Source: CAZUHB01 sp964620445 (GTDB taxonomy: Bacteria > Planctomycetota > B15-G4 > CAYZWU01). From it: DNA of 64,000 nucleotides. Of this stretch, positions 1 to 7,783 are shown in pieces (the first letter of the stretch is position 1; every line of letters begins with the position of its first letter). The notes beneath the pieces are model-generated. The model was not told where the DNA came from. It did not search any database and was given only the letters and a program-made list of their open reading frames with translations. The position numbers were made by a program, and so were the translations under genes. The stretch spans positions 1 to 64,000 of the forward strand of contig CAZUHB010000007.1 in the NCBI GenBank assembly GCA_964620445.1, written 5' to 3'.

Positions 1-38
1 CCTGACGGCACTGTTTTGCTTTGAACTATCTATGTAAG

Positions 39-1352
39 TTAGTTGATTGTCACATCCACGGTATCGATGTAAGTTCCTTCATACGTGTTGTTATGAGCGT
101 CTACCGCGAAAGAGAACTCCCAGTTTCCGGCCGGCAAATTCGACGATGATCCGACCGAATAGTCGGAGAGCGGAATCAGGCCGTAGGCGATGGCGCGCAC
201 CGGTGTCCAGCTCGACTGCCAGCTACCCGGGTACTTCCAGTACCACGCTGGATTCGAGGGCGGATCCTTATGCGCCCAGACCCACCAGTCATGGGTCACG
301 CCTGTTTGGTTCCCTGGATCGAGGCCGATCGTGAAATTGATCAGCTGCCCCGAATAGAGATTGAGCGGTCCATCCGAGTCATTGACCTTCGCATCGGGGA
401 CCGGCGGGCCGCCTTCGATCTCCACCGGATAGGCGTTGGAGAGGGATGAATGGCCCGTGGCGTCTTTCTGAACCATGATCGCACCGGAGTAAGCGCCCGT
501 GGGAATGGTCACGTCGATGCGTGTGCCCCCCGCCGACGAGGAGACATCGGTCACCTTTGCCGGTTCTCCGTTGCCGCCGTCACTTGTGAACCAGACATCG
601 TTTCCGTTCGTCGTGAAATTGGAACCGTAGACGGAAATCGAACCGCCCACCTCGAAGGTTCCCGAGACCGACGTGATCCGCGGTTTCGACGGGTCCGCGG
701 CTCCATACTTGGCCTGCACGCCATTGATGTCATCCGAGTGGAGCGTCCTCTGCGAGTTGCCCGCGCCGGAGACGGCGTAGTACATGGTCGCAGATGAATA
801 CTGGCTGTGATCGAGTCCGACCGAGTGACCGTACTCGTGGCAGCAGATGCCCTGCAGGTCCATACGGTTGCCGCCGCTGTTCGTGTCTCCCGGCCCGTCA
901 TGCCAGACCCAAGGACGGGCGATGAAGTGGATCATCCAGCCGGTATAGCTCGGCGTGCAATAGGCAAGGACCGAGTTGTCGTAAGTGTCCTCCTCGGAGA
1001 TGATATTTGCCGTGTGCGATCCTCCGGACGAGGCTTCACCGGTGAAGATCGAATCGAAGTTGGCGTCTCCCTGGCCCCACGAGCTGCTGCCCATCGTCTC
1101 CGAACCCCATTCGGCCACACCCTTCCAGAGCGCGAGAACCGCACCCTGGGTGCCGCCGAAATCGGAGTCAGGAGAGGTGTTGTCGTTGGCGGAGGAATCT
1201 GTGAAATTATTGTAGACGCGAAAATCTCGCTCCGTCGTGGGCAGGTTGTGCCCGAGCAAGTTGTAGCTCAGAAGAGCACTATTCGCGAATAGGAGGGTAA
1301 TCGCCATGAGTAAGGCGAGCCCCACGATTGCTCTTAAAATGTTTTTTCTCAT
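39..1352 (-). CDS. Secreted matrixin-like zinc metalloprotease with IPT/TIG domain
   Basis: The 437-aa protein begins with a basic-hydrophobic signal peptide (about residues 1-25). A metzincin zinc site follows: HEYGHSVGLDHS at residues 172-183, with ligands H172, H176 and H182, catalytic E173, and a downstream Met-turn candidate at M190. The spacing is typical of matrixin (MMP-like) proteases, and the C-C-H context and Trp-rich segment before it fit a compact catalytic domain. Residues about 223-312 (KPRITSVSGTF onward) resemble an IPT/TIG immunoglobulin-like domain. The remaining 120 residues look like another beta domain. I infer an extracellular or cell-surface peptidase that degrades proteins; its substrate cannot be read from sequence. 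The start is supported by AAAGGACC about 8 nt upstream of the ATG. It lies 46 nt downstream of another exported-protein gene on the same strand. Confidence 0.85.
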   Translation of the reverse strand: MRKNILRAIVGLALLMAITLLFANSALLSYNLLGHNLPTTERDFRVYNNFTDSSANDNTSPDSDFGGTQGAVLALWKGVAEWGSETMGSSSWGQGDANFDSIFTGEASSGGSHTANIISEEDTYDNSVLAYCTPSYTGWMIHFIARPWVWHDGPGDTNSGGNRMDLQGICCHEYGHSVGLDHSQYSSATMYYAVSGAGNSQRTLHSDDINGVQAKYGAADPSKPRITSVSGTFEVGGSISVYGSNFTTNGNDVWFTSDGGNGEPAKVTDVSSSAGGTRIDVTIPTGAYSGAIMVQKDATGHSSLSNAYPVEIEGGPPVPDAKVNDSDGPLNLYSGQLINFTIGLDPGNQTGVTHDWWVWAHKDPPSNPAWYWKYPGSWQSSWTPVRAIAYGLIPLSDYSVGSSSNLPAGNWEFSFAVDAHNNTYEGTYIDTVDVTIN

Positions 1353-1398
1353 TTTTCAGGTCCTTTATTTTTCAAGGGCTCCATATCGAGACCACCGT

Positions 1399-1977
1399 TT
1401 ATTTTCCGTTCTTCTTTTCCGCTTGAAGCTGCTGGTAGATCTGCTGAACTTCAGTTCTCAGATCGTTGATCTTGCGGCTCTTGGGGATGGCGCATCCCTC
1501 TCCGAGCCCGATCACCGTCGCGCTCCCAGCGCCCTGTTGAACCTGAAAAATCGAAGCGAAACTCGATACCTTGAAAACACCCTGAGGCGCGCCGGGTGGA
1601 GTGATATCTTCACTGAACCAGTAGAAGACAACGACCGTGGCTCCGAGCCTGGTCTGATGCTCCTTGGGAGAGACGCATGTCGTGTCAAGCTGTCCGTCCC
1701 AGTTTCCGCCCATATAGTAGATTTCACGGGTTTCTTTCTTTCCTGTGGTGAGGTCTTCCCCCTGAACGGTGAGCTTGGTAAAAGTCACGTCCTTTCTGCC
1801 TGCAAAATCGAACCTCTGCGCCTCCTTGGCAATGACCTTGCCGTAGAGGACACCAGAACAAACCGTGACCTGTTCCTTGAGGTTCGTGGCCTTGACCGCG
1901 GCTGTCAACGGGATGACAGCGATCGCCATGACGACGATCGTCAAGACCAGTGTGATCTGGCTACTTTTTCGTAACAT
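1399..1977 (-). CDS. Exported protein of unknown function
   Basis: This 192-aa protein has an N-terminal signal peptide or membrane anchor (residues about 8-28, ending near LTAAVKA). I do not recognise a family. Two or three cysteines (the VCSG, TTCVS and EGCA contexts) could form disulfides outside the cytoplasm. The middle is beta-rich and contains short Gly-containing turns. The C-terminus (residues about 165-192) is a charged helix rich in Gln, Glu and Lys. It precedes the matrixin-like protease gene on the same strand with a 46-nt gap, so the two are probably co-transcribed. Because of that it could be a secreted partner, inhibitor or adhesin for the protease, but this is only inference from position. 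Confidence 0.7.
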   Translation of the reverse strand: MLRKSSQITLVLTIVVMAIAVIPLTAAVKATNLKEQVTVCSGVLYGKVIAKEAQRFDFAGRKDVTFTKLTVQGEDLTTGKKETREIYYMGGNWDGQLDTTCVSPKEHQTRLGATVVVFYWFSEDITPPGAPQGVFKVSSFASIFQVQQGAGSATVIGLGEGCAIPKSRKINDLRTEVQQIYQQLQAEKKNGK

Positions 1978-2189
1978 AACAACAACGCTCCAAAAAGGGT
2001 GTAATGGACTTTCCGCTTCTCAGAAAGATTCTCATTCAGAAGGATGTGCTAGAAGCCTATTTTCTCAGTATTTATATTATATTTAGAAAGATGGGATGAT
2101 GCAAATCAAAAGATGTACAAATTCTTATTCTACTAAATAGCAGGGAAATGAGACGATTCGAGCTTGGATCGTATCTTTTTCGAGGTTAT

Positions 2190-3089
2190 TCATTTCCCGA
2201 TCACCTCCCCCATCCCGCCGTAGACCGCAAAAATAGCGATGGCCAGCCAGAGAACGACCGCCAATATGATTCCCCCGTCTCTCATGATCACGGCCGCCGG
2301 ATCTTCTCCCTCCTCCCGTTGGTACACGAGGAAGATGTATCGGCCCATGCCGAACAGCACGACGGGTAAGGTATAAATGATTCCCGTGGTTCCGAACTGA
2401 CCGACCGTTTCGGCCGCAACGGTGTAGAGAGCGTAGGTCATGATCGATACCGAGGCGGTCACGGCCACGAGCACGTCGAGGATGGGAAAGGAATAATCGG
2501 ACAGAACAGTACGGGCACCGGTCGAATTCTCGGTGAGGGCCAGTTCGGAGCGACGCTTGCAAATGGCCAGAAAGCTGGCGAGGAAAAATGTACACAGAAT
2601 CAGCCATGGAGAAAGCGGCACGCTCACCGCCACGCCGCCGGCTTTGATCCTCAGAAGAAAACCGACGGCCAGGGTGAGCACATCGGCAATGACCACCCTC
2701 TTCAGCACGAGACAGTAGCAGACATTTATGAACAGATATCCCCCGAGGATAAAAGAGAGGTGGAGACCGTTATCCACGAAAAGGGCCAGCCCAAAAGACA
2801 TGATCCCGAGTAGAACCGCGCAGCCCAGCGCCACCGGAATCGAAACCACACCGGCCGCGATCGGCCGTTTGCGCTTCTTCGGATGAAGGCGGTCCTTCTC
2901 GACGTCGAGTACGTCATTGAAGAGATAGACCGCCGACGAAAGCAGGCAGAAACAACCAAAGGCCAGAGCCGCCTGGAAAACCAGATCAGTGTCGGAAAGG
3001 TTTTTTGAAAAGATCAGGGCCGCGAAGACCAAAAAGTTCTTCGACCACTGATGAATTCTCATGGTCTTGATCAGGCCTATCATAATCAC
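2190..3089 (-). CDS. UbiA-family prenyltransferase, decaprenyl-phosphate phosphoribosyltransferase-like
   Basis: The 299-aa polytopic protein has about eight hydrophobic segments. It carries the UbiA-superfamily Asp-rich site as NDVLDVEKDRLHPKKRKRP (about residues 57-75), with the HPxKxxRPIA extension typical of the decaprenyl-phosphate phosphoribosyltransferase (DPPR synthase, Rv3806c-like) branch. A second conserved Asp lies in the IADVLTLAVGF segment, and the cytoplasmic loop CKRRSEL also matches this branch. Such enzymes join a polyprenyl phosphate to a phosphoribose or similar donor at the inner membrane. In mycobacteria this feeds arabinan synthesis, but homologues are widespread with unproven substrates. 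The gene stands alone, divergent from the amidase lipoprotein gene, so the neighbourhood does not identify the acceptor. The family call is strong; the exact donor is inferred. Confidence 0.85.
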   Translation of the reverse strand: MIMIGLIKTMRIHQWSKNFLVFAALIFSKNLSDTDLVFQAALAFGCFCLLSSAVYLFNDVLDVEKDRLHPKKRKRPIAAGVVSIPVALGCAVLLGIMSFGLALFVDNGLHLSFILGGYLFINVCYCLVLKRVVIADVLTLAVGFLLRIKAGGVAVSVPLSPWLILCTFFLASFLAICKRRSELALTENSTGARTVLSDYSFPILDVLVAVTASVSIMTYALYTVAAETVGQFGTTGIIYTLPVVLFGMGRYIFLVYQREEGEDPAAVIMRDGGIILAVVLWLAIAIFAVYGGMGEVIGK

Positions 3090-3272
3090 CCCGAATCAGA
3101 GAATTTTTCTCCCCCATCGCCACGAGGAAGACCGCAACCAGGATAGTAACCGGGGAGATGCCCTCTCTTCTACGGAAAATTCGGCTGTCGAGAAATAGAC
3201 CCCGCCATTGACGACTCCCGTCTCCTTTGGTAGCAAGAACGGGCGGTTGACTCTAACTCTGGGGCTGATCCG

Positions 3273-4433
3273 ATGGAAAAACACCTCTCCTTTCCCATAC
3301 GGGCCATGTTTCTCCTCGTCGCGGCGCTCGTGGCGGCCGGCTGCGTCACCATGGGTCATTCTTCGACGCGGAGCGCTTTCGACAAGGCGCACCGGCATTT
3401 CGAGAGCGGCAATTACGACCTGGCCGAAAGGGAACTCAACACGCTCATCAGCGGTACGCGTGGCGGTCTCGACAGCGCCGACCAGGTGCGGGCTCTCCGA
3501 TTGCGCGCCGATTGTTTTCGCAAGCTGAAACGATTCACCCTTGCGCGCTACGACTACGAGTCCGCGCGCCGTATCTCTCAATCGCAAGAGTACGCACTGG
3601 AGGGGAGTGCATCGATCACCATCGAATGCGATATCGCAATCGGCGACATGTCGATGCACGAAGGATCCTACCGGATCGCAGATCGGATCTTTGCCGGTAT
3701 CATCGATGAGAATCCAAACTCGGAGTTCAAGGACTCCGTTCTCTACCGGCGTTACATCTGCGCCCTCAAACTGGGCAAGCCCGATCCCGAGATGTTTACC
3801 CGGCAGATCTCCAACATGTACGGATTCAGCGCTCCTTCGCTGAGAAGAGAATTCCTCGGCAAAGACAAGATCGTCAGCTCGCCGGTCCCGAAGCCGGAGC
3901 GCCCTTCGCGGATCGGACCGGATGCGCCGGTCGTGATCATTCCTCGTGCGGAGTGGAACGCTTCTCCCACACGGCTGAACGTCAATCCGATGTCGGCGAT
4001 CCGGCGCGTCACAGTGCACCACACGGGCGAAGAGTGGACTGCCGAGGATTTTCGAACTACGGCGAACAAGATCCGCGCTTTTCAGAGGTATCACCAGGAC
4101 GATCGGGGTTGGGCCGACTTGGGTTACCACTTCGTCATCGATCGGCGCGGCAGGATCTGGGAGGGCCGGTCGTTGCGTTATCAGGGAGCCCATGCAGGCT
4201 CCTCTCAGTTGAACAAGGGCAACGTGGGTATCAGCGTGATGGGCAACTACGAGAACCAGACACTGGCGGCCGTGCAGAAGGACTCCCTCGCGGCGTTGCT
4301 CTCATCGCTCTGTCACGAATACGATCTCAAACCGTGGCAGATCTCCACGCACAAGGAGTTGAAGACCACGGCCTGTCCCGGTGCCCACATTCAGAGATAC
4401 GTCGACCGGTTGAAGGCGACCGCGTTGCGTTGA
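3273..4433 (+). CDS. N-acetylmuramoyl-L-alanine amidase lipoprotein (amidase_2/PGRP fold) with TPR-like N-terminus
   Basis: This 386-aa protein starts with a lipoprotein signal, with lipobox Cys24 (LVAAGC). Residues about 33-190 form helix-hairpin repeats (AFDKAHRHFESGNYDLAEREL) like TPR/outer-membrane assembly lipoprotein repeats. The C-terminal half (from about 222) is an amidase_2/PGRP domain. It has the zinc motif VHHTGEEW (H249/H250), LGYHFVID, GRIWEGR, NVGISVMGNY, and the C-terminal ligands H360 and C368 (THKELKTTACPG). The enzyme should cleave the bond between MurNAc and the stem peptide L-Ala in the periplasm. The TPR-like part may dock it to a divisome or envelope partner. All expected zinc ligands are present, so it is probably active. 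Its promoter region is shared with the divergent prenyltransferase gene. Confidence 0.9.
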   Translation: MEKHLSFPIRAMFLLVAALVAAGCVTMGHSSTRSAFDKAHRHFESGNYDLAERELNTLISGTRGGLDSADQVRALRLRADCFRKLKRFTLARYDYESARRISQSQEYALEGSASITIECDIAIGDMSMHEGSYRIADRIFAGIIDENPNSEFKDSVLYRRYICALKLGKPDPEMFTRQISNMYGFSAPSLRREFLGKDKIVSSPVPKPERPSRIGPDAPVVIIPRAEWNASPTRLNVNPMSAIRRVTVHHTGEEWTAEDFRTTANKIRAFQRYHQDDRGWADLGYHFVIDRRGRIWEGRSLRYQGAHAGSSQLNKGNVGISVMGNYENQTLAAVQKDSLAALLSSLCHEYDLKPWQISTHKELKTTACPGAHIQRYVDRLKATALR

Positions 4434-4455
4434 CGGTAAAAAGGGAAAGGGCCGA

Positions 4456-5025
4456 TCAGACCAGCTCGAGGAGTTCCAGAATCTTCTGCTTGACCTCTGC
4501 CAGATCGAAAGGCTTGCGGATGAAAGCTTCCACGCCGTTTGCGAGGATCTCCTCGACCTCCTCGTCGTTGAGGTAGCCCGACATGACGATGATCTTCATC
4601 GCTTTCAATTCGGCGTTCTCACGGAGGGACTTGGAGACTTCGCGGCTCGTGGTATCGCCGAGCATATGATCGAGAACCAGGAGATGAGGTCTGAACGAAA
4701 TCGTTTTGATCCCGGCCTCGTACCCGGAGGAGGCGGTCTCCACCTCGAATATCCCCACGTCTTCGAGAAACTTTTTCAGGACGAAGAGAATTCCCTCCTC
4801 ATCGTCGGCCACGAGAATTCTTTTGCGGTTCGACGACTCCAGCTTGTCGAGCGGAAGACCATTCTGAGTCAGAAATTCGACCAGGCTGGCGTGAGGAATC
4901 CGCCGGTCACGCGAATTGGGGATCTTGAATCCTTTGAGAGCTCCCGATTCGAACCATTTGATTACCGTTCGAATCGTGACGTTGCAAATTTTGGCCACGT
5001 CACCTGTGGTGTATACATCTTTCAT
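4456..5025 (-). CDS. Response regulator: excisionase/MerR-type HTH fused to a REC domain
   Basis: The 189-aa protein has an unusual order. An N-terminal helix-turn-helix of the excisionase/HTH_17 type (residues 5-55: TTGDVAKICNVTIRTVIKWF, then a basic wing with RDRRIP) is followed by a complete receiver domain (residues 69-188). Phosphorylation residues are intact: acidic pair D74/D75, acceptor D119, switch S149 and K171 in the RKPF motif. Most DNA-binding response regulators have REC first, so this is the reverse order. It should bind DNA in response to phosphorylation by an unlinked histidine kinase; none is encoded nearby. It is divergent from the methyltransferase gene across an AT-rich 150-bp gap that holds an 11-bp inverted repeat, a candidate operator. 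Confidence 0.9.
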   Translation of the reverse strand: MKDVYTTGDVAKICNVTIRTVIKWFESGALKGFKIPNSRDRRIPHASLVEFLTQNGLPLDKLESSNRKRILVADDEEGILFVLKKFLEDVGIFEVETASSGYEAGIKTISFRPHLLVLDHMLGDTTSREVSKSLRENAELKAMKIIVMSGYLNDEEVEEILANGVEAFIRKPFDLAEVKQKILELLELV

Positions 5026-5074
5026 TGAAGTTCTTTGAATTCAGTCCTTCAAGCTATAAGAATTTGGATAATTT

Positions 5075-5146
5075 GTACATTTTTACCTATTTATATCAGT
5101 TTACTACATTTAAGTCGCAGACTACAATCAATTTATAAAAATGTAC
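5075..5146. promoter_or_regulatory. AT-rich divergent regulatory region with 11-bp inverted repeat
   Basis: Two perfect 11-bp arms, GTACATTTTTA at 5075-5085 and TAAAAATGTAC at 5136-5146, face each other across 50 bp. They lie in the AT-rich gap between the HTH-REC regulator (minus) and the methyltransferase (plus). The base composition contrasts with the GC-rich coding DNA around it. An autoregulatory operator or a looped pair of sites for the adjacent regulator is plausible, but nothing beyond position and symmetry supports this. Confidence 0.4.
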
Positions 5147-5177
5147 CCTTTTTTTGGAGCGCAACTCTTTGAGCGAG

Positions 5178-5813
5178 ATGAATTCGATCGAGACCCAGTG
5201 GAGCCAGTTTTTTCATCACCAGAAGGCGATGCGCCACCGGTTCGGACCGATCTGGAAGTTACCGATCAGAAAACGACACACGACGATCCTGGCCGACCGG
5301 CTCGAGAGAGGTATCTCGGTTCTTGAGATCGGGGCTCACGATCGGAACATACTAGATAAAATAGACTTGAGTCCTTTGAATGTGGAATACCGCTCCCTCG
5401 ACAAAGACGATTCTTTGCCCCACGACTACCATGATATCACTGCTGTCGACAGGACGTTCGATCAGATATGGATGTTCGAGGTGATCGAGCACCTCTATCT
5501 GGCCGAGGCTTGGGACCTGCTGAAAAAGGCTCGCCAGTTGCTGAATCGTGGTGGGCTCATGATACTGTCAACACCCAACAGCCACCACCCTCATCGATTT
5601 CGCGAACCCCATCATTTGACACCCTTCAAATTCGACAATCTCTGTGCTCTGCTCGCATCGGCAGGTTTTGAAGTGGAGGCGATCTACAGGACCTACAGTG
5701 CGACCCTGGTCGAGAAGCTCGCCCACCGCTTTTTGCTGGGCTGGCTTCACCGTTTTCTCGACATCGATTTCGCCACAACACTCGTCGCCGTGGCACGCCG
5801 GTCCGGCGAGTGA
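5178..5813 (+). CDS. Class I SAM-dependent methyltransferase
   Basis: The product (211 aa from the ATG at 5178) has a Methyltransf_11/23-type fold. Motif I is SVLEIGAHD; an acidic strand end follows in YRSLDKDD; then FDQIWMFEVIEHL, and the post-motif segment LLNRGGLMILSTPN. A region after that (HHPHRFREPHHLTPF) is typical of methyltransferases that act on glycans or lipids such as quinone precursors. The EVIEHL and TPN motifs place it near the UbiG/sugar O-methyltransferase group. The frame extends to a TTG at 5154 (8 codons longer), but the ATG at 5178 has GAGCGAG directly upstream and is preferred. The substrate is unknown, and the neighbours (response regulator, tRNA) do not help. Confidence 0.8.
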   Translation: MNSIETQWSQFFHHQKAMRHRFGPIWKLPIRKRHTTILADRLERGISVLEIGAHDRNILDKIDLSPLNVEYRSLDKDDSLPHDYHDITAVDRTFDQIWMFEVIEHLYLAEAWDLLKKARQLLNRGGLMILSTPNSHHPHRFREPHHLTPFKFDNLCALLASAGFEVEAIYRTYSATLVEKLAHRFLLGWLHRFLDIDFATTLVAVARRSGE

Positions 5814-5844
5814 CAACAGTCCGCCCAAATTGCCAAGAAAGCTC

Positions 5845-5873
5845 TTGACCCCCTCAGGGCGCCAATCTATATT
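5845..5873 (+). promoter_or_regulatory. Sigma70-type promoter for tRNA-Val
   Basis: The -35 element TTGACC (5845-5850) and -10 element TATATT (5868-5873) are separated by exactly 17 bp. Transcription would begin near 5880, about 67 nt before the tRNA. The leader contains a hairpin (about 5901-5921, GAATCCTT pairing with AGGGATTC around a GCAC loop, one G-U pair) that may be part of the precursor removed during 5' processing. Confidence 0.7.
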
Positions 5874-5946
5874 CGGTCGCCTCGAAGGGTTTGAAAAGAC
5901 GGAATCCTTGCACAGGGATTCGAAGTTCTTTTAACTGTTGATTCGT

Positions 5947-6023
5947 GGGCGATTAGCTCAGTTGGCTAGAGCACCAGCTCGACAAGCTGGGGGTCACTGG
6001 TTCGAGTCCAGTATCGCCCACCA
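5947..6023 (+). tRNA. tRNA-Val (anticodon GAC), CCA encoded
   Basis: The cloverleaf folds fully. Acceptor stem GGGCGAT (5947-5953) pairs with ATCGCCC (6013-6019). The D stem is GCTC/GAGC. The anticodon stem is CCAGC/GCTGG around the 7-nt loop TCGACAA (5979-5985). The variable loop is GGGTC, and the T arm is ACTGG-TTCGAGT-CCAGT. The discriminator is A6020 and CCA is encoded at 6021-6023. The anticodon at 5981-5983 is GAC, reading Val codons GUC/GUU. Position 33 reads C (5980) instead of the near-universal U. A T6 run directly follows the CCA and may help terminate transcription. Confidence 0.92.
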
Positions 6024-6074
6024 TTTTTTCCTACAATTTTGGCCCTCACGCAACATTCTTCGGGAGATCCCGTC

Positions 6075-7736
6075 ATGGCTCAGAGCAAGAAAGCCGCATT
6101 TCGCACTATGTACGAGCTCAACGAAGAGCAGGAAATGTTCCGTGCCACCGTTGCCGATTACGTCAGAGACAAGGTGATTCCTCGTAGGGAAGAACTGGAC
6201 AGGGAAAAGAAGTTTCCCCAGTGGTTCTATGACGACATGGTCGAGATGGGCATCACCTCTCTCATCATCCCCGAGGATTATGATGGGCTCGGTTTCGGAC
6301 TCTTCGACGTGGCACTCGTCATCGAGGAGATCGCCGTGGGTTGCTCGGGAGCGGCCACTTCGCTGGGCGCGACCTTCCTCGGTACGGACCCGATCCTCTA
6401 CTTCGGCACCGAGGAGCAGAAGAAAAAATATCTTCCCCGTGTTGCGGAGGGAGAGGTCGCTGCGTTCAGCTTGACCGAACCGGACGCGGGGAGCGATGCC
6501 GGTGGGATCAACACGGTAGCCGAGCGCAAGGAGGACGGCTCCTACTCGTTGCGCGGGCAAAAAACGTATGTGACGAACGGAGGAGTGGCGACGATCTACA
6601 CGACCTTCGCTCTCACCGACAAGACCCGAGGGCCGCGTGGAATCACTGGATTCATCTTCGAGGTCGATCCCCAGAATCCCGCTCCAGGGATCGAGTTTCC
6701 CACGAAGTTCGACAAGATGGGTATCAACGCTTCCGAAACGCGAGAAATCATTTTCGATGGTTTCCCGGTCGCCAAAGAGGATGTGATCGGCGGCAAGGAG
6801 GGACGCGGATTCCTGCACACCATGGGCACTTTCGACGCCACACGGCCGATGATCGGCATCATCGGCGTCGGAATTGCACGCAGTGCGTACGAGGAAGCCC
6901 TCAAGTACGCCCACGAGAGGATACAGTTCGGAAAGCCGATCATTTCGTTCCGTGGCCTGCAGGAGATGTTCGTCGACATGACAGCCACTGTCGAGGCGGC
7001 TCGAGCTCTTTGCCTCGAGGTGGCCCAGAAAGTCGACGCCAAGATGAAAGGGCGCTCGAGAGAAGACGTGACCCTTCTGTCCGGCGTGGCCAAGGTCGTC
7101 GGATCGGAGGCGGGCCGTATCACCCTCGACGCACTCCAGGCCACGGGCGGTTACGGCTACATGAACGAAACGCCCTTCCCCAAGTTCGTCAGGGACTTCA
7201 AGATCTTCGAGATCTTCGAGGGTACCAACCAGATCCAGCGGGAGCAGATTTCCCTCCAGCTCATCAAAGAACGAGCCAAAGGCACCAAGTCTGCTCTCGC
7301 CGTCCAGGAAGCCGAGGAAGCGATCGCCCGTTCGCCCCACACCGGAATGGATTGTGCAATCAGGGCACGCAAGGCGCTCGATGCATGCGTCGACTATGCC
7401 GTGGAGAACGGCCTTCCGACTGACCAGTACTTGCGTTTTCTCCTGGCAGACATGCTCATCGACATCGAGACGGCTCACTCCTACTCCAAGGCTGCGTCCC
7501 GTCTGGGAGAACAGGATCCCCTGGAAATCAACACGCTGACCGCCAGGATCTTCGCCAAGGAAACCGCTCTCCGCACGGCGGCCAGGGCACGCCGCTTCCT
7601 GGTCTCCACGGGCGGAACGGAAGCTCTCGAAAGGGTCGGCAATACAGCTGGATTCTCCGATCTCGAGAGCAGCGCGGCCCTGCTCGCAGAAGACCGGAAG
7701 GGACTCGCCACGATGCTGGCGGAGTCTCAGGATTGA
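6075..7736 (+). CDS. Acyl-CoA dehydrogenase with long C-terminal extension
   Basis: The 553-aa protein (ATG at 6075 with GGGAG about 8 nt upstream; a longer TTG start at 6039 is unlikely) has the complete acyl-CoA dehydrogenase fold in residues 12-393. FAD/substrate motifs FSLTEPDAGSDAG and GQKTYVTNG are present, as are RIQFGKPI and the C-terminal catalytic glutamate E382 in FEIFEGTNQIQ. It should oxidise an acyl-CoA to the trans-2-enoyl-CoA and pass electrons to ETF. Residues about 394-553 form an extra helical domain (LDACVDYAVENG onward), reminiscent of the C-terminal extension of very-long-chain/ACAD9-type enzymes. That suggests membrane association or a long-chain substrate. No ETF or other beta-oxidation gene is adjacent, so it is probably a stand-alone transcription unit. 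Confidence 0.88.
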   Translation: MAQSKKAAFRTMYELNEEQEMFRATVADYVRDKVIPRREELDREKKFPQWFYDDMVEMGITSLIIPEDYDGLGFGLFDVALVIEEIAVGCSGAATSLGATFLGTDPILYFGTEEQKKKYLPRVAEGEVAAFSLTEPDAGSDAGGINTVAERKEDGSYSLRGQKTYVTNGGVATIYTTFALTDKTRGPRGITGFIFEVDPQNPAPGIEFPTKFDKMGINASETREIIFDGFPVAKEDVIGGKEGRGFLHTMGTFDATRPMIGIIGVGIARSAYEEALKYAHERIQFGKPIISFRGLQEMFVDMTATVEAARALCLEVAQKVDAKMKGRSREDVTLLSGVAKVVGSEAGRITLDALQATGGYGYMNETPFPKFVRDFKIFEIFEGTNQIQREQISLQLIKERAKGTKSALAVQEAEEAIARSPHTGMDCAIRARKALDACVDYAVENGLPTDQYLRFLLADMLIDIETAHSYSKAASRLGEQDPLEINTLTARIFAKETALRTAARARRFLVSTGGTEALERVGNTAGFSDLESSAALLAEDRKGLATMLAESQD

Positions 7737-7783
7737 ATCCGGTCTCTGGACACTGCTTGCGTTCGTCAGCGCCATCTGCCTGA

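Noticed and set aside
3096..4193. 365-aa minus-strand ORF opposite the amidase lipoprotein
   Set aside because: It is antisense to a well-supported gene and has a composition typical of GC-rich shadow frames; no motif or signal.
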